From Streptomyces sp. NBC_01669 (GTDB taxonomy: Bacteria; Actinomycetota; Actinomycetes; Streptomycetales; Streptomycetaceae), in contig NZ_JAPEQG010000001.1 in assembly GCF_026339735.1 (NCBI RefSeq), positions 4,898,001 to 4,962,000 of the forward strand: a DNA stretch of 64,000 nt, written 5' to 3'. A program made the translations under genes and the position numbers. Below are positions 41,767 through 49,125 of the stretch, piece by piece. A model generated the notes under the pieces. The model saw only the letters and a list, made by a program, of their open reading frames with translations. It searched no databases and was not told the origin of the DNA. Within the stretch, counting starts at the first letter, position 1. Every line of letters starts with the position of its first letter.

Positions 41767-42106
41767 AGACCTCCGCCCGCATCACCGCCGGGAACGACGA
41801 GCACAACCGCCGACGCCGCTGCTGACTGCACCTGGCGCAGCGCTATTGCCTGTTCCGGTCGCATTCCGGCTGGCCTCCTTCCCCGCGGTCGCGGTGGTCT
41901 TCGGTATTCGGTGTTGCTGCTGTTGCTGTCACGAGAACGAGTGATTTTGAGCGGCGCTGTCTAACCGACGGGCTCTCGCACTCACGTCCGCGCAATCATG
42001 CGAGTACGGGTCGTTATTGGACTGTTCGGGACAGTATGAGCGGATCCGGGGTGGCGTGAGGCTCCGGGACGGCGTGATCTGACCTGGGCGGTGAGAGGAG
42101 AAGCGA

Positions 42107-43144
42107 ATGGCACGCAGATGGGCAGCGCTTCTGGCCGTCGTGGGGCTGGTTGCCGCGGCACTGGGCCTGGCCGCGCCGGCTCAGGCCGGTACGCGGCAGC
42201 TCAAAGTCGCCACGTACAACATCTATCTGGGCGCCGACCTCGCGCCTCTGGCCCTTGCACAGACTCCGCAGGAGCTCGTCGCGCGAGCCGGGATCGCCTA
42301 CGACCAGGTGGTCGCCACCGACTTCCCGTCCCGCGCCCGCGCCATCTCGCGCCTGGTCAGGAACGAGCGCCCCGAGGTCATCGGCCTGCAGGAGGTGGCC
42401 CTGTGGAAGAAGGGCCCGCTGGGCGGTCCCCTCCACACCACTTACGACTTCCTGGACATCCTGCTCCGCGAGCTGCGCAGGGCCGGTCTCCACTACCGGG
42501 CCGCCGCGGTCGACACCACCGGCACCACCACCCTGCCGATCAGCGCCACCGAACAGGCGAGTTTCACGAACCGGGATGCGATCCTGGTACAAGACGGACT
42601 CCCGGTGACGAACGCGCAGTCGCACCTCTATGCCGCGAAGCTCGTCATCACCACCCCGTTCGGAGTCACCTTCACCTTCCCGAGAGGCTGGTCCGCGGTG
42701 GACGTCGCCCTCAAGGGCAAGCCGGCACGGGTGCGGGTGGCCACCACACACCTGCAGCCAGGGGTTCCGGCCATTCGAAACGCCCAGGGGCAGGAGCTGT
42801 ACGCCGCGCTGGCACAGTCGCCGTATCCCGTCACCGCTCTTGGCGACTTCAACGCCCTGCCCACCGAAGCGACCGGACCGTACGGCACGTTCACCACCGG
42901 CGGCTACGACGACGCCTGGCGGACCATCCACGGCCCCGGGGACGGATTCACCGCCATTCAGGACCCCGATCTGCGCAACCTGCCGTCCAAACTCAGCTCG
43001 CGCATCGACTACGTCTTCTACCAGCCCGCACACCTTTCGGCTGTCTCCGCCCGCCTGATCGGAGACAAGGTGAGGGACCGGACTCCCACGGGCCTGTGGC
43101 CGTCCGATCACGCCGGCCTGGTGGTACGGCTGCGCCTCCAATAG
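42107..43144 (+). CDS. Secreted endonuclease/exonuclease/phosphatase (EEP) family protein
   Basis: The 345-residue preprotein has a signal peptide (ALLAVVGLVAAALGLAAPAQ, cleavage after AQA). The EEP fold motifs are all present: LKVATYNIYLGAD (Asn), VIGLQEVALW (Glu, metal ligand), RVATTHLQPG (His), TALGDFNALPTE (Asp and Asn), SRIDYVFYQP and WPSDHAGLVVRL (Asp-His). The catalytic set is complete. Substrates in this superfamily include DNA, inositol phosphates and sphingomyelin. The secreted form with a KATYNI-type start is often annotated endonuclease, but the substrate is open. The gene sits between attachment-site copies C and D. Confidence 0.9.
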   Translation: MARRWAALLAVVGLVAAALGLAAPAQAGTRQLKVATYNIYLGADLAPLALAQTPQELVARAGIAYDQVVATDFPSRARAISRLVRNERPEVIGLQEVALWKKGPLGGPLHTTYDFLDILLRELRRAGLHYRAAAVDTTGTTTLPISATEQASFTNRDAILVQDGLPVTNAQSHLYAAKLVITTPFGVTFTFPRGWSAVDVALKGKPARVRVATTHLQPGVPAIRNAQGQELYAALAQSPYPVTALGDFNALPTEATGPYGTFTTGGYDDAWRTIHGPGDGFTAIQDPDLRNLPSKLSSRIDYVFYQPAHLSAVSARLIGDKVRDRTPTGLWPSDHAGLVVRLRLQ

Positions 43145-44045
43145 CCGATCGGCGGCGCAAAATGAGCCATGGCCGCCACACGGGCCCCGGTCGCGAAACC
43201 CAGAGGCAGGTGCACCAGTCGTCGTTGGCCTCTGGCCGAAGCCACGTCGATCGGGCGAACGGACTCGTTCTGTCGCACAAGGAGGCGTAGGCGCCAGGTC
43301 GCGAGCATCTCTGGAAGTACTGCGGCGGAGCCGTCCAACAACGTGTCTGCAGTAGCCACCGGATGCTGGAGTACCCGTGTGGTGGAAGGTCTTCACACCT
43401 GTCATTTTGTTGATCAACCATCAGACCACAGGGTCCAGTTGTCCAATCGGGTGCCTCAACTCGCCACTTCCCCAGCTCCCATCCCGTCTGCCGTCGACCC
43501 ACACACCGTGGAGCGGGGGTGGCCCCTGGCGTCCAGGTGGAGCGCGCCACTGTGCGAACGACCTGGACGCCAGGGGGCGCGTCTGCTCGGCTCTGCCTGG
43601 GGCGATGGCAGACGGGATGGGAGCCGCCGCGCACGCCACTCACCGGGCCGGCACTCGCGAACGGCGCCCCTCCATCTCGGAGCCTGAGCGCCCCGCCGGA
43701 GGCATCGTTCTGACCGTGGCCTTGCCCGTCCAGGTCTCGGCTCAGGGTCGTAGCTCGCTGCGGCCCCAGGGCCCGGCCCCGGCGCCGAAGGCGCAGAGGG
43801 GCCGAGCCCAAGGGGCCAGCCCGCGCTTGCGCGGGATCTTGATGAAGTAGGGAAACTTCTACCGCGCTTGGATCAGGTGCTTGCCATCGTGGCTCCGGAC
43901 ATGAGGTCCGTTGCCGTCCAGGGCATCGAGTAGCCGGACCCCACACCTCTGCCATCCGCTCGGCGACCTCTTCGGGGGTGAGCCAGTCAACTGCCGTCGA
44001 CTCTGCCGAAGTTTGCTCGGTGCCGCCTGATGGCTTGCAGCGCAA
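43145..44045. other. Degenerate stretch without an intact gene, 0.9 kb
   Basis: Open frames here are interrupted and match no family I know. A large inverted repeat lies at 43475-43624. Some A/T-richer stretches (43385-43430) suggest foreign DNA. Confidence 0.5.
43475..43624. repeat. Composite inverted repeat, 64-bp arms
   Basis: The arms 43475-43538 and 43561-43624 are inverted copies. The outer 18 bp (GCTCCCATCCCGTCTGCC) and the inner 16 bp (CCCCTGGCGTCCAGGT) match exactly, while a middle part of about 20 bp has diverged. The 22-bp centre separates the arms. The form resembles a MITE or a degraded recombination site. Confidence 0.75.
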
Positions 44046-44155
44046 GTCTTCGTAGGCGAGCAGGGAGCGCCGTTCCGCCGCTCATCCTTCGGGCGGAAGT
44101 GGCGCAAGGCGCCGGACGGTCGGCATGCCAGACAGCTTTCGTTTCTACCGGTCTA
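44046..44155 (+). pseudogene. Remnant of a tyrosine integrase gene abutting an attachment site
   Basis: The frame reads VFVGEQGAPFRRSSFGRKWR followed by KA; a frameshift then leads to GMPDSFRFYR. It matches FVGEKGAPFRRSTFGRKWRR and GLPEDFRFYD of the intact integrase. It ends exactly where copy D of the attachment site begins, so the 3' part was lost by deletion up to the site. Confidence 0.8.
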
Positions 44156-44241
44156 GACAACAAGAAAGCCCCGGGCCGATGGCCTGGGGCTTTTGTATGG
44201 AGCGGGTGACGAGAATCGAACTCGCGCTCTGAGCTTGGGAA
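44154..44241 (-). other. Attachment-site remnant: tRNA-Gly 3' half plus terminator (copy D)
   Basis: From TCTAGACAACAA (44154), shared with the DNA next to the intact tRNA gene, through the terminator (44168-44195) to the tRNA 3' half at 44198-44241. A different tandem decamer pair, TATTGGCATC and TATTGGACTG (44340-44359), follows at a similar distance (99 bp), as expected for an integrase with other arm specificity. Confidence 0.9.
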
Positions 44242-44443
44242 TCCTGAGAAGACGTCCCGCTGTGGGCGCGCTGGCCTGCACGGATACCGTACGTCTCTGA
44301 CTTCTTCGTTACTGCTCCGAATGGAATACCTCGCGCGTCTATTGGCATCTATTGGACTGGAATCGGCTTGGGCGACCACCCTTTCGACGAGTGGCGCACT
44401 GTCCTTCCTCAATCCGAGTGCCTGAAGGGAGCTCGCGGGTAGC

Positions 44444-44686
44444 TTGACGGCGGCAGTGAGAGCCTCCGAACTACGACGTTTCCTTTGGCGCCTGCGCGGC
44501 CGCTGGCGTCGGGCTGCCGGGCCGGGCACCGAGCCCGAGTACCTGCTCTCCACCTTCGGCATGGACAGCGACGCTGGCACGGATGTCATCTATCTGACGG
44601 CAACCACCCAGGTGTCCGAGTCGATGACGGTCACGGCCGAGGTCGTGACGCCAACCGAGGAGTCCCCGGACGCGCAGTGCTCGTGA
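44444..44686 (+). CDS. Hypothetical protein
   Basis: An 80-residue frame starting at TTG 44444 (GTG 44456 is possible). The N-terminal third is very basic (LRRFLWRLRGRWRRA) and the C-terminal half acidic (VTPTEESPDAQ). No family was recognised. The 3' end overlaps the next frame by 10 bp. It may be a remnant. Confidence 0.35.
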   Translation: MTAAVRASELRRFLWRLRGRWRRAAGPGTEPEYLLSTFGMDSDAGTDVIYLTATTQVSESMTVTAEVVTPTEESPDAQCS

Positions 44687-44901
44687 TCATCGCCCGGCCG
44701 TACACCTGGTGGCGAATCTGCCTCGTCGCCGCGATGGGCGTGGCGTTCCTGCTGGTGCTCGCCGCGCCCTGGCTTCAGGACTTCTTCGCGCTGAAGCTGG
44801 TCGGGGTGACGATGCCGTGGGTCGCGGTGGGTATCGCCGTGGTGGCGGCGGCCACCCTGGAGCTCGTGTGGAGGTGGGTCGACCGCCGCTTTCCCGCGTA
44901 A
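44677..44901 (+). pseudogene. C-terminal fragment resembling a P-type cation ATPase
   Basis: The 74-codon frame encodes ARPYTWWRICLVAAMGVAFL, then LAAPWLQDFFALKLVGVTMP and an Ala/Val-rich helix ending VWRWVDRRFPA. This two-helix hairpin with the QDFFAL turn looks like the last two membrane helices of cation-translocating P-type ATPases. The catalytic domains are absent upstream. A small two-helix membrane protein is the alternative. Confidence 0.5.
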
Positions 44902-44945
44902 ATCCGTTAATCCGTTACGGTGCCCGCGTCTACGGGGCTATGGGC

Positions 44946-45005
44946 TACTTCACGTCGGCTTACCTCACGTCGGCCTACCTGACGCCGACTTACTTCACGT
45001 CGACG
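44946..45005. repeat. Four 15-bp tandem repeats at the 3' end of the secreted-protein gene
   Basis: Units start at 44946, 44961, 44976 and 44991 and follow tacYtcacgtcggcY. The last unit encodes the terminal DYVDVK of the gene on the minus strand; the other three lie beyond its stop. A related set occurs at 46083-46127. Confidence 0.8.
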
Positions 45006-45829
45006 TAGTCACCCGCGGCGCTGACCGTCGCGGTGGACGCGATACCCACGTAGGTGAAGCGGTAATAGCCGTCGGTGGACGCCGTGACCGTGGTCCTCAG
45101 CGCGCCGCCCGTGGTCGACTTGATGCCCTTGACGTTGGTGTAGTTGGTGGTGCCCGCCTTGCGGAACTGCAGCACCACCGACTGGCCGCTGAGGCCCACG
45201 TACTTGTTCGACTCCCAGTCGGCACGGGTCAGCGCGCCGGTGACCGTGATGGTCTTGCCCTTCACCACCGGCTCCGGGGACGCGTTGACCGTCAGCTTCG
45301 ACATGCGCTGCAGGCTGAAGCCCTTGGCGTTGTCCTTCTGGACGTAGTCAGCGTCCGTGCCCTGAGCGATCGCCCAGACCTTCCAGCCGCCGGCCAGCTT
45401 GTTCAGCAGGTCGTAGTTGGCGTCGACAGTGAAGGTGTGCTTGCAGGTGGAGGTCGTGTCGTTGACCTTGGTGCAGACGGCCTCGTCCTCGTTGGGCACC
45501 ACGCCGCCGTCGAGGTTGTCGAAGGTCGAACCGTGCCACAGCACCGCGGTCGCCCACTCGATGCCCGAGTCGTCCGTGGCGGTGAAGCTGACCGTGAAGG
45601 TCTTCTTCGTGGTCGCACCCATGACGACGGCCTTGCCGCCGTTTACGACCACGTTCGAGATCGTGGTGTCTCCGCTGACGTCGTCGGCCGGGTCGACCGC
45701 CGCGTCGGTCTCGACGCTCTGCGTGAACGAGGAGACGGTGTTGGTGTCATCCGCCTGCGCCGCCGGGACGGCGAGGGCGGAGAGGGCCAGGGCGCCTGTC
45801 ACTGCGGCGACAGAGGCACGAATGCGCAT
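44990..45829 (-). CDS. Secreted protein with Ig-like/calcium-binding-type beta domains
   Basis: The 279-residue preprotein has a clear signal peptide (RIRASVAAVTGALALSALAV, cleavage after AQA). The mature protein is Thr/Asp/Val-rich and beta-stranded. One domain ends in a Cys pair (VCTKVNDTTSTCKHTF). The C-terminal domain, KLTVNASPEPVVKGKTITVT to YYRFTYVGIASTATVSAAG, has the pattern of Ig-like repeats found in Streptomyces surface proteins. The terminal DYVDVK is encoded by one unit of a 15-bp repeat. It is probably exported and structural or adhesive. No enzyme motif was found. The promoter region 45830-46010 is A/T-rich. Confidence 0.75.
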   Translation of the reverse strand: MRIRASVAAVTGALALSALAVPAAQADDTNTVSSFTQSVETDAAVDPADDVSGDTTISNVVVNGGKAVVMGATTKKTFTVSFTATDDSGIEWATAVLWHGSTFDNLDGGVVPNEDEAVCTKVNDTTSTCKHTFTVDANYDLLNKLAGGWKVWAIAQGTDADYVQKDNAKGFSLQRMSKLTVNASPEPVVKGKTITVTGALTRADWESNKYVGLSGQSVVLQFRKAGTTNYTNVKGIKSTTGGALRTTVTASTDGYYRFTYVGIASTATVSAAGDYVDVK

Positions 45830-46012
45830 GTGTTTCCCCACGTCTGAAAAAGGGGCGCACGGGACAGCTCTGTTGCATGCTTCCGCGGCGCCCGATCCAG
45901 TCATTCTCTGGAGTCTGCTGACTCCACTGATCAGACATGGGGCACCAGTGAATGGTTGTGCGACTCCATGAAATTTTTTCGAGTACGCGTTTATATGGGT
46001 TATTGCGGAGTC

Positions 46013-46047
46013 CGTTACCCATAGCCATTAACCGACTATGGGTAACG
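46013..46047. promoter_or_regulatory. Perfect 12-bp inverted repeat in an A/T-rich stretch
   Basis: CGTTACCCATAG (46013-46024) and its inverse (46036-46047) flank 11 bp. The right arm overlaps the possible start ATG at 46038 of the small + strand frame. It could be an operator for that frame or for the divergent secreted-protein gene, or a hairpin. Confidence 0.55.
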
Positions 46048-46430
46048 AATCGGAAATTACAGATTATGGATTACGGAATACTGCACGTCGACTTGATGAA
46101 CGTCGAGTTACTGCACGTCGACGTAGTCACCCGAGCGTGGTCGCCGTAACGCTCACGGACCCGGCTACGGACGAAGTGATCGCCGCCTCGGAGCCGGTCG
46201 TAGTGGACAGCCCACAAGACGTGTCTCAGGCCGCCATCGGCGAGATCGTGGATACCGGCGTGGACGCTGCGGAGAACAGCGGCTCCTCGGCCAGTGATGC
46301 GATCCCCAGCGAGGACGGGGCGATCGTCGAAGAGGCCCAGAAGGGAGCCCCGACCGAGTCCGAGACCGCGCTCGTCGTCCCCGACCCAGCGGTCCGCGAA
46401 GACCAGTCAGCGCTGGCGCCGGTGGGCTAG
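46038..46430 (+). CDS. Hypothetical protein, doubtful
   Basis: A 130-residue frame. The first 33 residues cross the 15-bp repeat zone and are very basic (RRLDERRVTARRRSH). From residue 34 on it is acidic (PVVVDSPQDVSQAAIGEIVD, GAIVEEAQKGAPTESE). No domain was recognised. The abrupt change suggests two unrelated pieces joined at about 46.13 kb. The start inside the inverted repeat is questionable. Confidence 0.3.
   Translation: MGNESEITDYGLRNTARRLDERRVTARRRSHPSVVAVTLTDPATDEVIAASEPVVVDSPQDVSQAAIGEIVDTGVDAAENSGSSASDAIPSEDGAIVEEAQKGAPTESETALVVPDPAVREDQSALAPVG
46083..46127. repeat. Three 15-bp repeats echoing the 3' end of the secreted-protein gene
   Basis: Units at 46083, 46098 and 46113 resemble those at 44946-45005. 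The last unit shares the 20-bp string CACGTCGACGTAGTCACCCG with 44997-45016, which encodes the C-terminus of the secreted protein. Read on the minus strand it again gives GDYVDV before a stop, as if a paralogue once ended here. Confidence 0.75.
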
Positions 46431-46464
46431 TAGTTCCGCCATCATTGCGGGACGACCTTTGGAC

Positions 46465-46546
46465 AGCAGGAAGCCCCGGGCCGATGGCCTGGGGCTTTTG
46501 CATGGAGCGGGTGACGAGAATCGAACTCGCGCTCTGAGCTTGGGAA
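46465..46546 (-). other. Attachment-site remnant: tRNA-Gly 3' half plus terminator (copy E)
   Basis: The terminator (46470-46499) and the tRNA 3' half (46503-46546) are as in copies B and D; the 44-bp core is identical to the intact gene. The tandem 10-mers TGACCGGTGC and TGACCGCTCT lie at 46634-46653, 88 bp after the core. It is the nearest copy to the intact tRNA and pairs with it to bound the youngest element. Confidence 0.92.
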
Positions 46547-46759
46547 TCACTGGCGCTCAGCCCCCATAAACCGCTCTGAACTGTAGGAATGTCCTTGAGG
46601 GGGCGCCATCCGGGGGCGCCTCAGTACCGTTATTGACCGGTGCTGACCGCTCTGAAGGGCACGGATGGGGCATGAGTACCGAAGGTGGCTGTTGGCCCGG
46701 GGATTTCTTCCGGCGCGGGACGGGAATCGACGCCGCGCTCTCGAAGGTTTCCACGATAC

Positions 46760-47350
46760 TCAGATACCTTCCACCGCATCTGGTACCTGAGCAACGATTG
46801 CCTGGGCGGGGGAACGCGATGTCGGCAGGCTTGCTCCATGGCCGCCTTCGGAGTCCCAGACCGAAACCAGGGACAGCTCCATCTCCTCCGCGATCCGGCG
46901 TTGCTCCGCTTCCTCCATCAGGGCGCTCGCGGTGAGGGTGCCCAGCGGATAGGCGGCCTCCGTCATGAGCCGGGCGGCTGTGGCGGGGATGGTCTCCGGT
47001 GGAATCACCAGCAGGTCCCAACGGCCGGTGTTGTAGGAGAGCAGCAGCAGCTTGTGGGGATCTTGCTCGGCCTTGAACCAGCCGACACCCACCACATGCC
47101 CGTCGACGGGCACCTTCCGTGGGATGACCGGCCAGAACGTGGGGTTTACCGTGACGTGGGTGATCCGCCCCCACAGCGGGTCGAGGACGGCCGTCAGTGC
47201 GGGAAGTTCTGCCGTGAGGTCACGGGAGCGGGGCCACCACGCACCGTCGAGCAGAGCCGGAGCGGTACCGGCCGGCGCCAGCATGAGTCGGAGGGGCGGC
47301 GAAGAGGTCCGGCCTTCGACTGCATGCGTATACCGAATGGTCGTGATCAT
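46760..47350 (-). CDS. DUF5994 family protein
   Basis: From ATG 47350 the protein has 196 residues. The family core is very clear: PALLDGAWWPRSRDLTAELP, AVLDPLWGRITHVTVNPTFW, a KVPVDGHVVGVGWFKAEQD segment and LLLLSYNTGRWDLLVIPPET. DUF5994 proteins are small cytoplasmic proteins restricted to actinobacteria, of unknown function. They are often near SpoIIE phosphatases or STAS and anti-sigma genes, as here (50-52 kb). An upstream Met at 47383 is possible. It is the first gene inside the youngest island segment. Confidence 0.87.
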   Translation of the reverse strand: MITTIRYTHAVEGRTSSPPLRLMLAPAGTAPALLDGAWWPRSRDLTAELPALTAVLDPLWGRITHVTVNPTFWPVIPRKVPVDGHVVGVGWFKAEQDPHKLLLLSYNTGRWDLLVIPPETIPATAARLMTEAAYPLGTLTASALMEEAEQRRIAEEMELSLVSVWDSEGGHGASLPTSRSPAQAIVAQVPDAVEGI

Positions 47351-47578
47351 GACGCGGACCCTGCCCCGGGCCGATCGCAACACGCCCGGTGTCGTGAATC
47401 GCCGAAAACGACACGAGCACGGAGACTGGTGTACGAAGTGCCCTCGGTAGTTCCAGCTTACTCGTGGTAAGGCCTGCCGGACCGATACGGAGCCTCCCGT
47501 GCGGGCAACTGGACGGTCTCGTACGGCACCGGCTGCCAGCAGGGGGCTGTCAGCCGCAGGGCCACGTGGGTCGTGTGG

Positions 47579-48001
47579 TCAGCTGAGGAAAGACAGCCGG
47601 ACTTGGCGTTCGGGGCTGTCCCGGTCGGTGTTCACCAGTACGACGGACTGCGAGGTCCCCAGCTCCAGCTCACCGTCGACTACGGGCAATGTGGCGTGTG
47701 GTGGGACCAGAGCCGGGAGCATGTGGGCCCTGCCGTGGCCAGGACTGCCGTGGCGGTCTTGCCAGCGGTCGTCCGCGGGGAGAATGTCGCGGAGGGCCGC
47801 CAACAGGTCATCGTCACTGCCCGCGCCGGTCTCGATGATGGCCAGGCCGGACGTCGCGTGGAGGGTGAAGATGTTCAGCAGTCCGTTTCGCCCGTGAGCG
47901 GCCTCTCGGAGGAACGCGGAGCATGCATTCGTGAGGTCATGCAGGGTCTCCGTGGAGCCGGTTGTGATGTTGATCATGCGGGTGGTGAAGGTGCCAGCCA
48001 T
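47579..48001 (-). CDS. YjbQ/UPF0047 family protein (secondary thiamine-phosphate synthase-like)
   Basis: The 140-residue protein shows the UPF0047 signature: CSAFLREAAHGRNGLLNIFT, LHATSGLAIIETG (the HxTxG-like strand), a DGS-type GHGRAHMLPALVPPHATLPV, the GELELGTSQSVVLVN strand and a final ERQVRLSFL. The fold binds a phosphate in a conserved Asn/His pocket. The E. coli member can substitute for ThiE weakly, but the true role is uncertain. It stands alone on the minus strand, 230 bp from the DUF5994 gene. Confidence 0.92.
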   Translation of the reverse strand: MAGTFTTRMINITTGSTETLHDLTNACSAFLREAAHGRNGLLNIFTLHATSGLAIIETGAGSDDDLLAALRDILPADDRWQDRHGSPGHGRAHMLPALVPPHATLPVVDGELELGTSQSVVLVNTDRDSPERQVRLSFLS

Positions 48002-48267
48002 GGTTCACTGATACCCATTGCGGAGCCCGAGCACTGACGGCCGGATGGGTTGTTCCTCCGGGACTCCGCCAGTAAGGGCACGCGCTCCCGTACCTGGACA
48101 GGTCCCTCATGCCGTCTCATCCGAGTCCCGCAAGCGAGACCTGGACCGCGACTTCCTCGCCTGCCCGGCCCCAGACGCATCCCTTTGCGTCCAGCCCCCG
48201 GCCAACGGCACCTGGAGTACCTGGCACCGCGTAGTCCGGGCAGCTCGGACGTCGCCCGGGCTCCGCG

Positions 48268-48540
48268 TCAACCGTGCTCTTCCTCTTCAGACTCCATACG
48301 TCGAATGCCTTGGTGCGTCAGCGTGATCGTGAGCGGCGTATTGCCCGCGGCCCAGTCGACCGTGATCAGGCCCTCGCCGACCAGATAGGTGCAGGCGGCC
48401 GCCAGATCCTCTTGCGGGATCGCGAGTTCCTGGAGCAGCTTCGCCCCGGTGATCCGCAGAAGGCGGTTGCCTTCAGTGGCCTCGTACAGAGCCCGCATGA
48501 TCCTCTCGCGGTACGCCTTCCGGTCGGCTAGCGATGCCAT
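48268..48540 (-). CDS. Small winged-helix-like DNA-binding protein
   Basis: The start ATG at 48540 has AGAGG eight bases upstream and gives 90 residues. The order of helices and wing (AYRERIMRALYEATEGNRLL, ITGAKLLQELAIPQEDLAAA, YLVGEGLITVDWA, then TPLTITLTHQGIRRMESEE) is that of a short winged helix, such as those used in PadR- or MarR-like single-domain regulators. No named family was recognised. It may regulate the adjacent element genes; the region 47.6-48.6 kb shows no other regulator. Confidence 0.6.
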   Translation of the reverse strand: MASLADRKAYRERIMRALYEATEGNRLLRITGAKLLQELAIPQEDLAAACTYLVGEGLITVDWAAGNTPLTITLTHQGIRRMESEEEEHG

Positions 48541-48749
48541 GACTGCCACCTCTGGGGGAAAAGGCGCCGTGCTTATCGCGGCGGAGGGGTGCCGGGATGC
48601 CCGGCGAGGAGCCGACTCTGTCGCAGCTGCTTATCTGAGGCCCGGCTCCCTCAGACCTCGTCCGGATGCGGGCGGTCACGCGCGGCTGACTTGCTGGTCA
48701 CCAGCCACGGCGGGGCCCCCTCATTCCAACCCTGGCGAACGGAGCAGCA

Positions 48750-48920
48750 ATGTCCCTGCCCCTGCTTGAAAGCCCTCTCCAGGCCCGGCCCCTGCAGGGC
48801 CGCATCGCCCTCGTCACCGGCGGCGCCACCGGCATCGGCGCCGAAATCGGACGGGCACTCGCCACCGCCGGAGCCACCGTCGCCGTCAACCACCTCGAAG
48901 GAGGTGACACACACGGCTGA
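48750..48920 (+). pseudogene. N-terminal fragment of a short-chain dehydrogenase gene
   Basis: Starting at ATG 48750 (GGAGCAGCA upstream), 56 residues include the Rossmann glycine motif LVTGGATGIGAEIGRALATA and the strand ATVAVNH. The frame then hits a stop inside the excisionase gene. The remainder of the SDR is absent: the element containing xis-int begins within it, so the host gene or earlier cargo was cut here. Confidence 0.8.
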
Positions 48921-49125
48921 CCGCCTCCTCACCGTGGAGGAGGCCGCCGAGCGACTTGGCACAGGCGTCCGCTTCATCCGGCGCCTCATCCAGGAACGCC
49001 GCATCCGCTACGTGAAGCTCGGCAAGCCCGTCCGCATCCGCAGCAGCGCGATCGACAGGTACGTTGCCGAGCGCACCGTGCCCACCCTCCGCGAGGCGCA
49101 GTCCCGCTTCGGGAAGGCGGCCTGA
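48904..49125 (+). CDS. xis: MerR/excisionase-type helix-turn-helix protein (putative Xis)
   Basis: The 73-residue protein reads DRLLTVEEAAERLGTGVRFI, RRLIQERRIRYVKLGKPVRI and RSSAIDRYVAER, the pattern of the excisionase/HTH_17 family. A GTG at 48904 is the first start in the frame, but AAGGAGG lies directly against it, so initiation may use another codon slightly downstream. The stop overlaps the integrase ATG (TGATG), the usual coupled xis-int arrangement of actinobacterial integrative elements. It should assist the integrase in excision at the tRNA-Gly site. Confidence 0.85.
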   Translation: MTHTADRLLTVEEAAERLGTGVRFIRRLIQERRIRYVKLGKPVRIRSSAIDRYVAERTVPTLREAQSRFGKAA

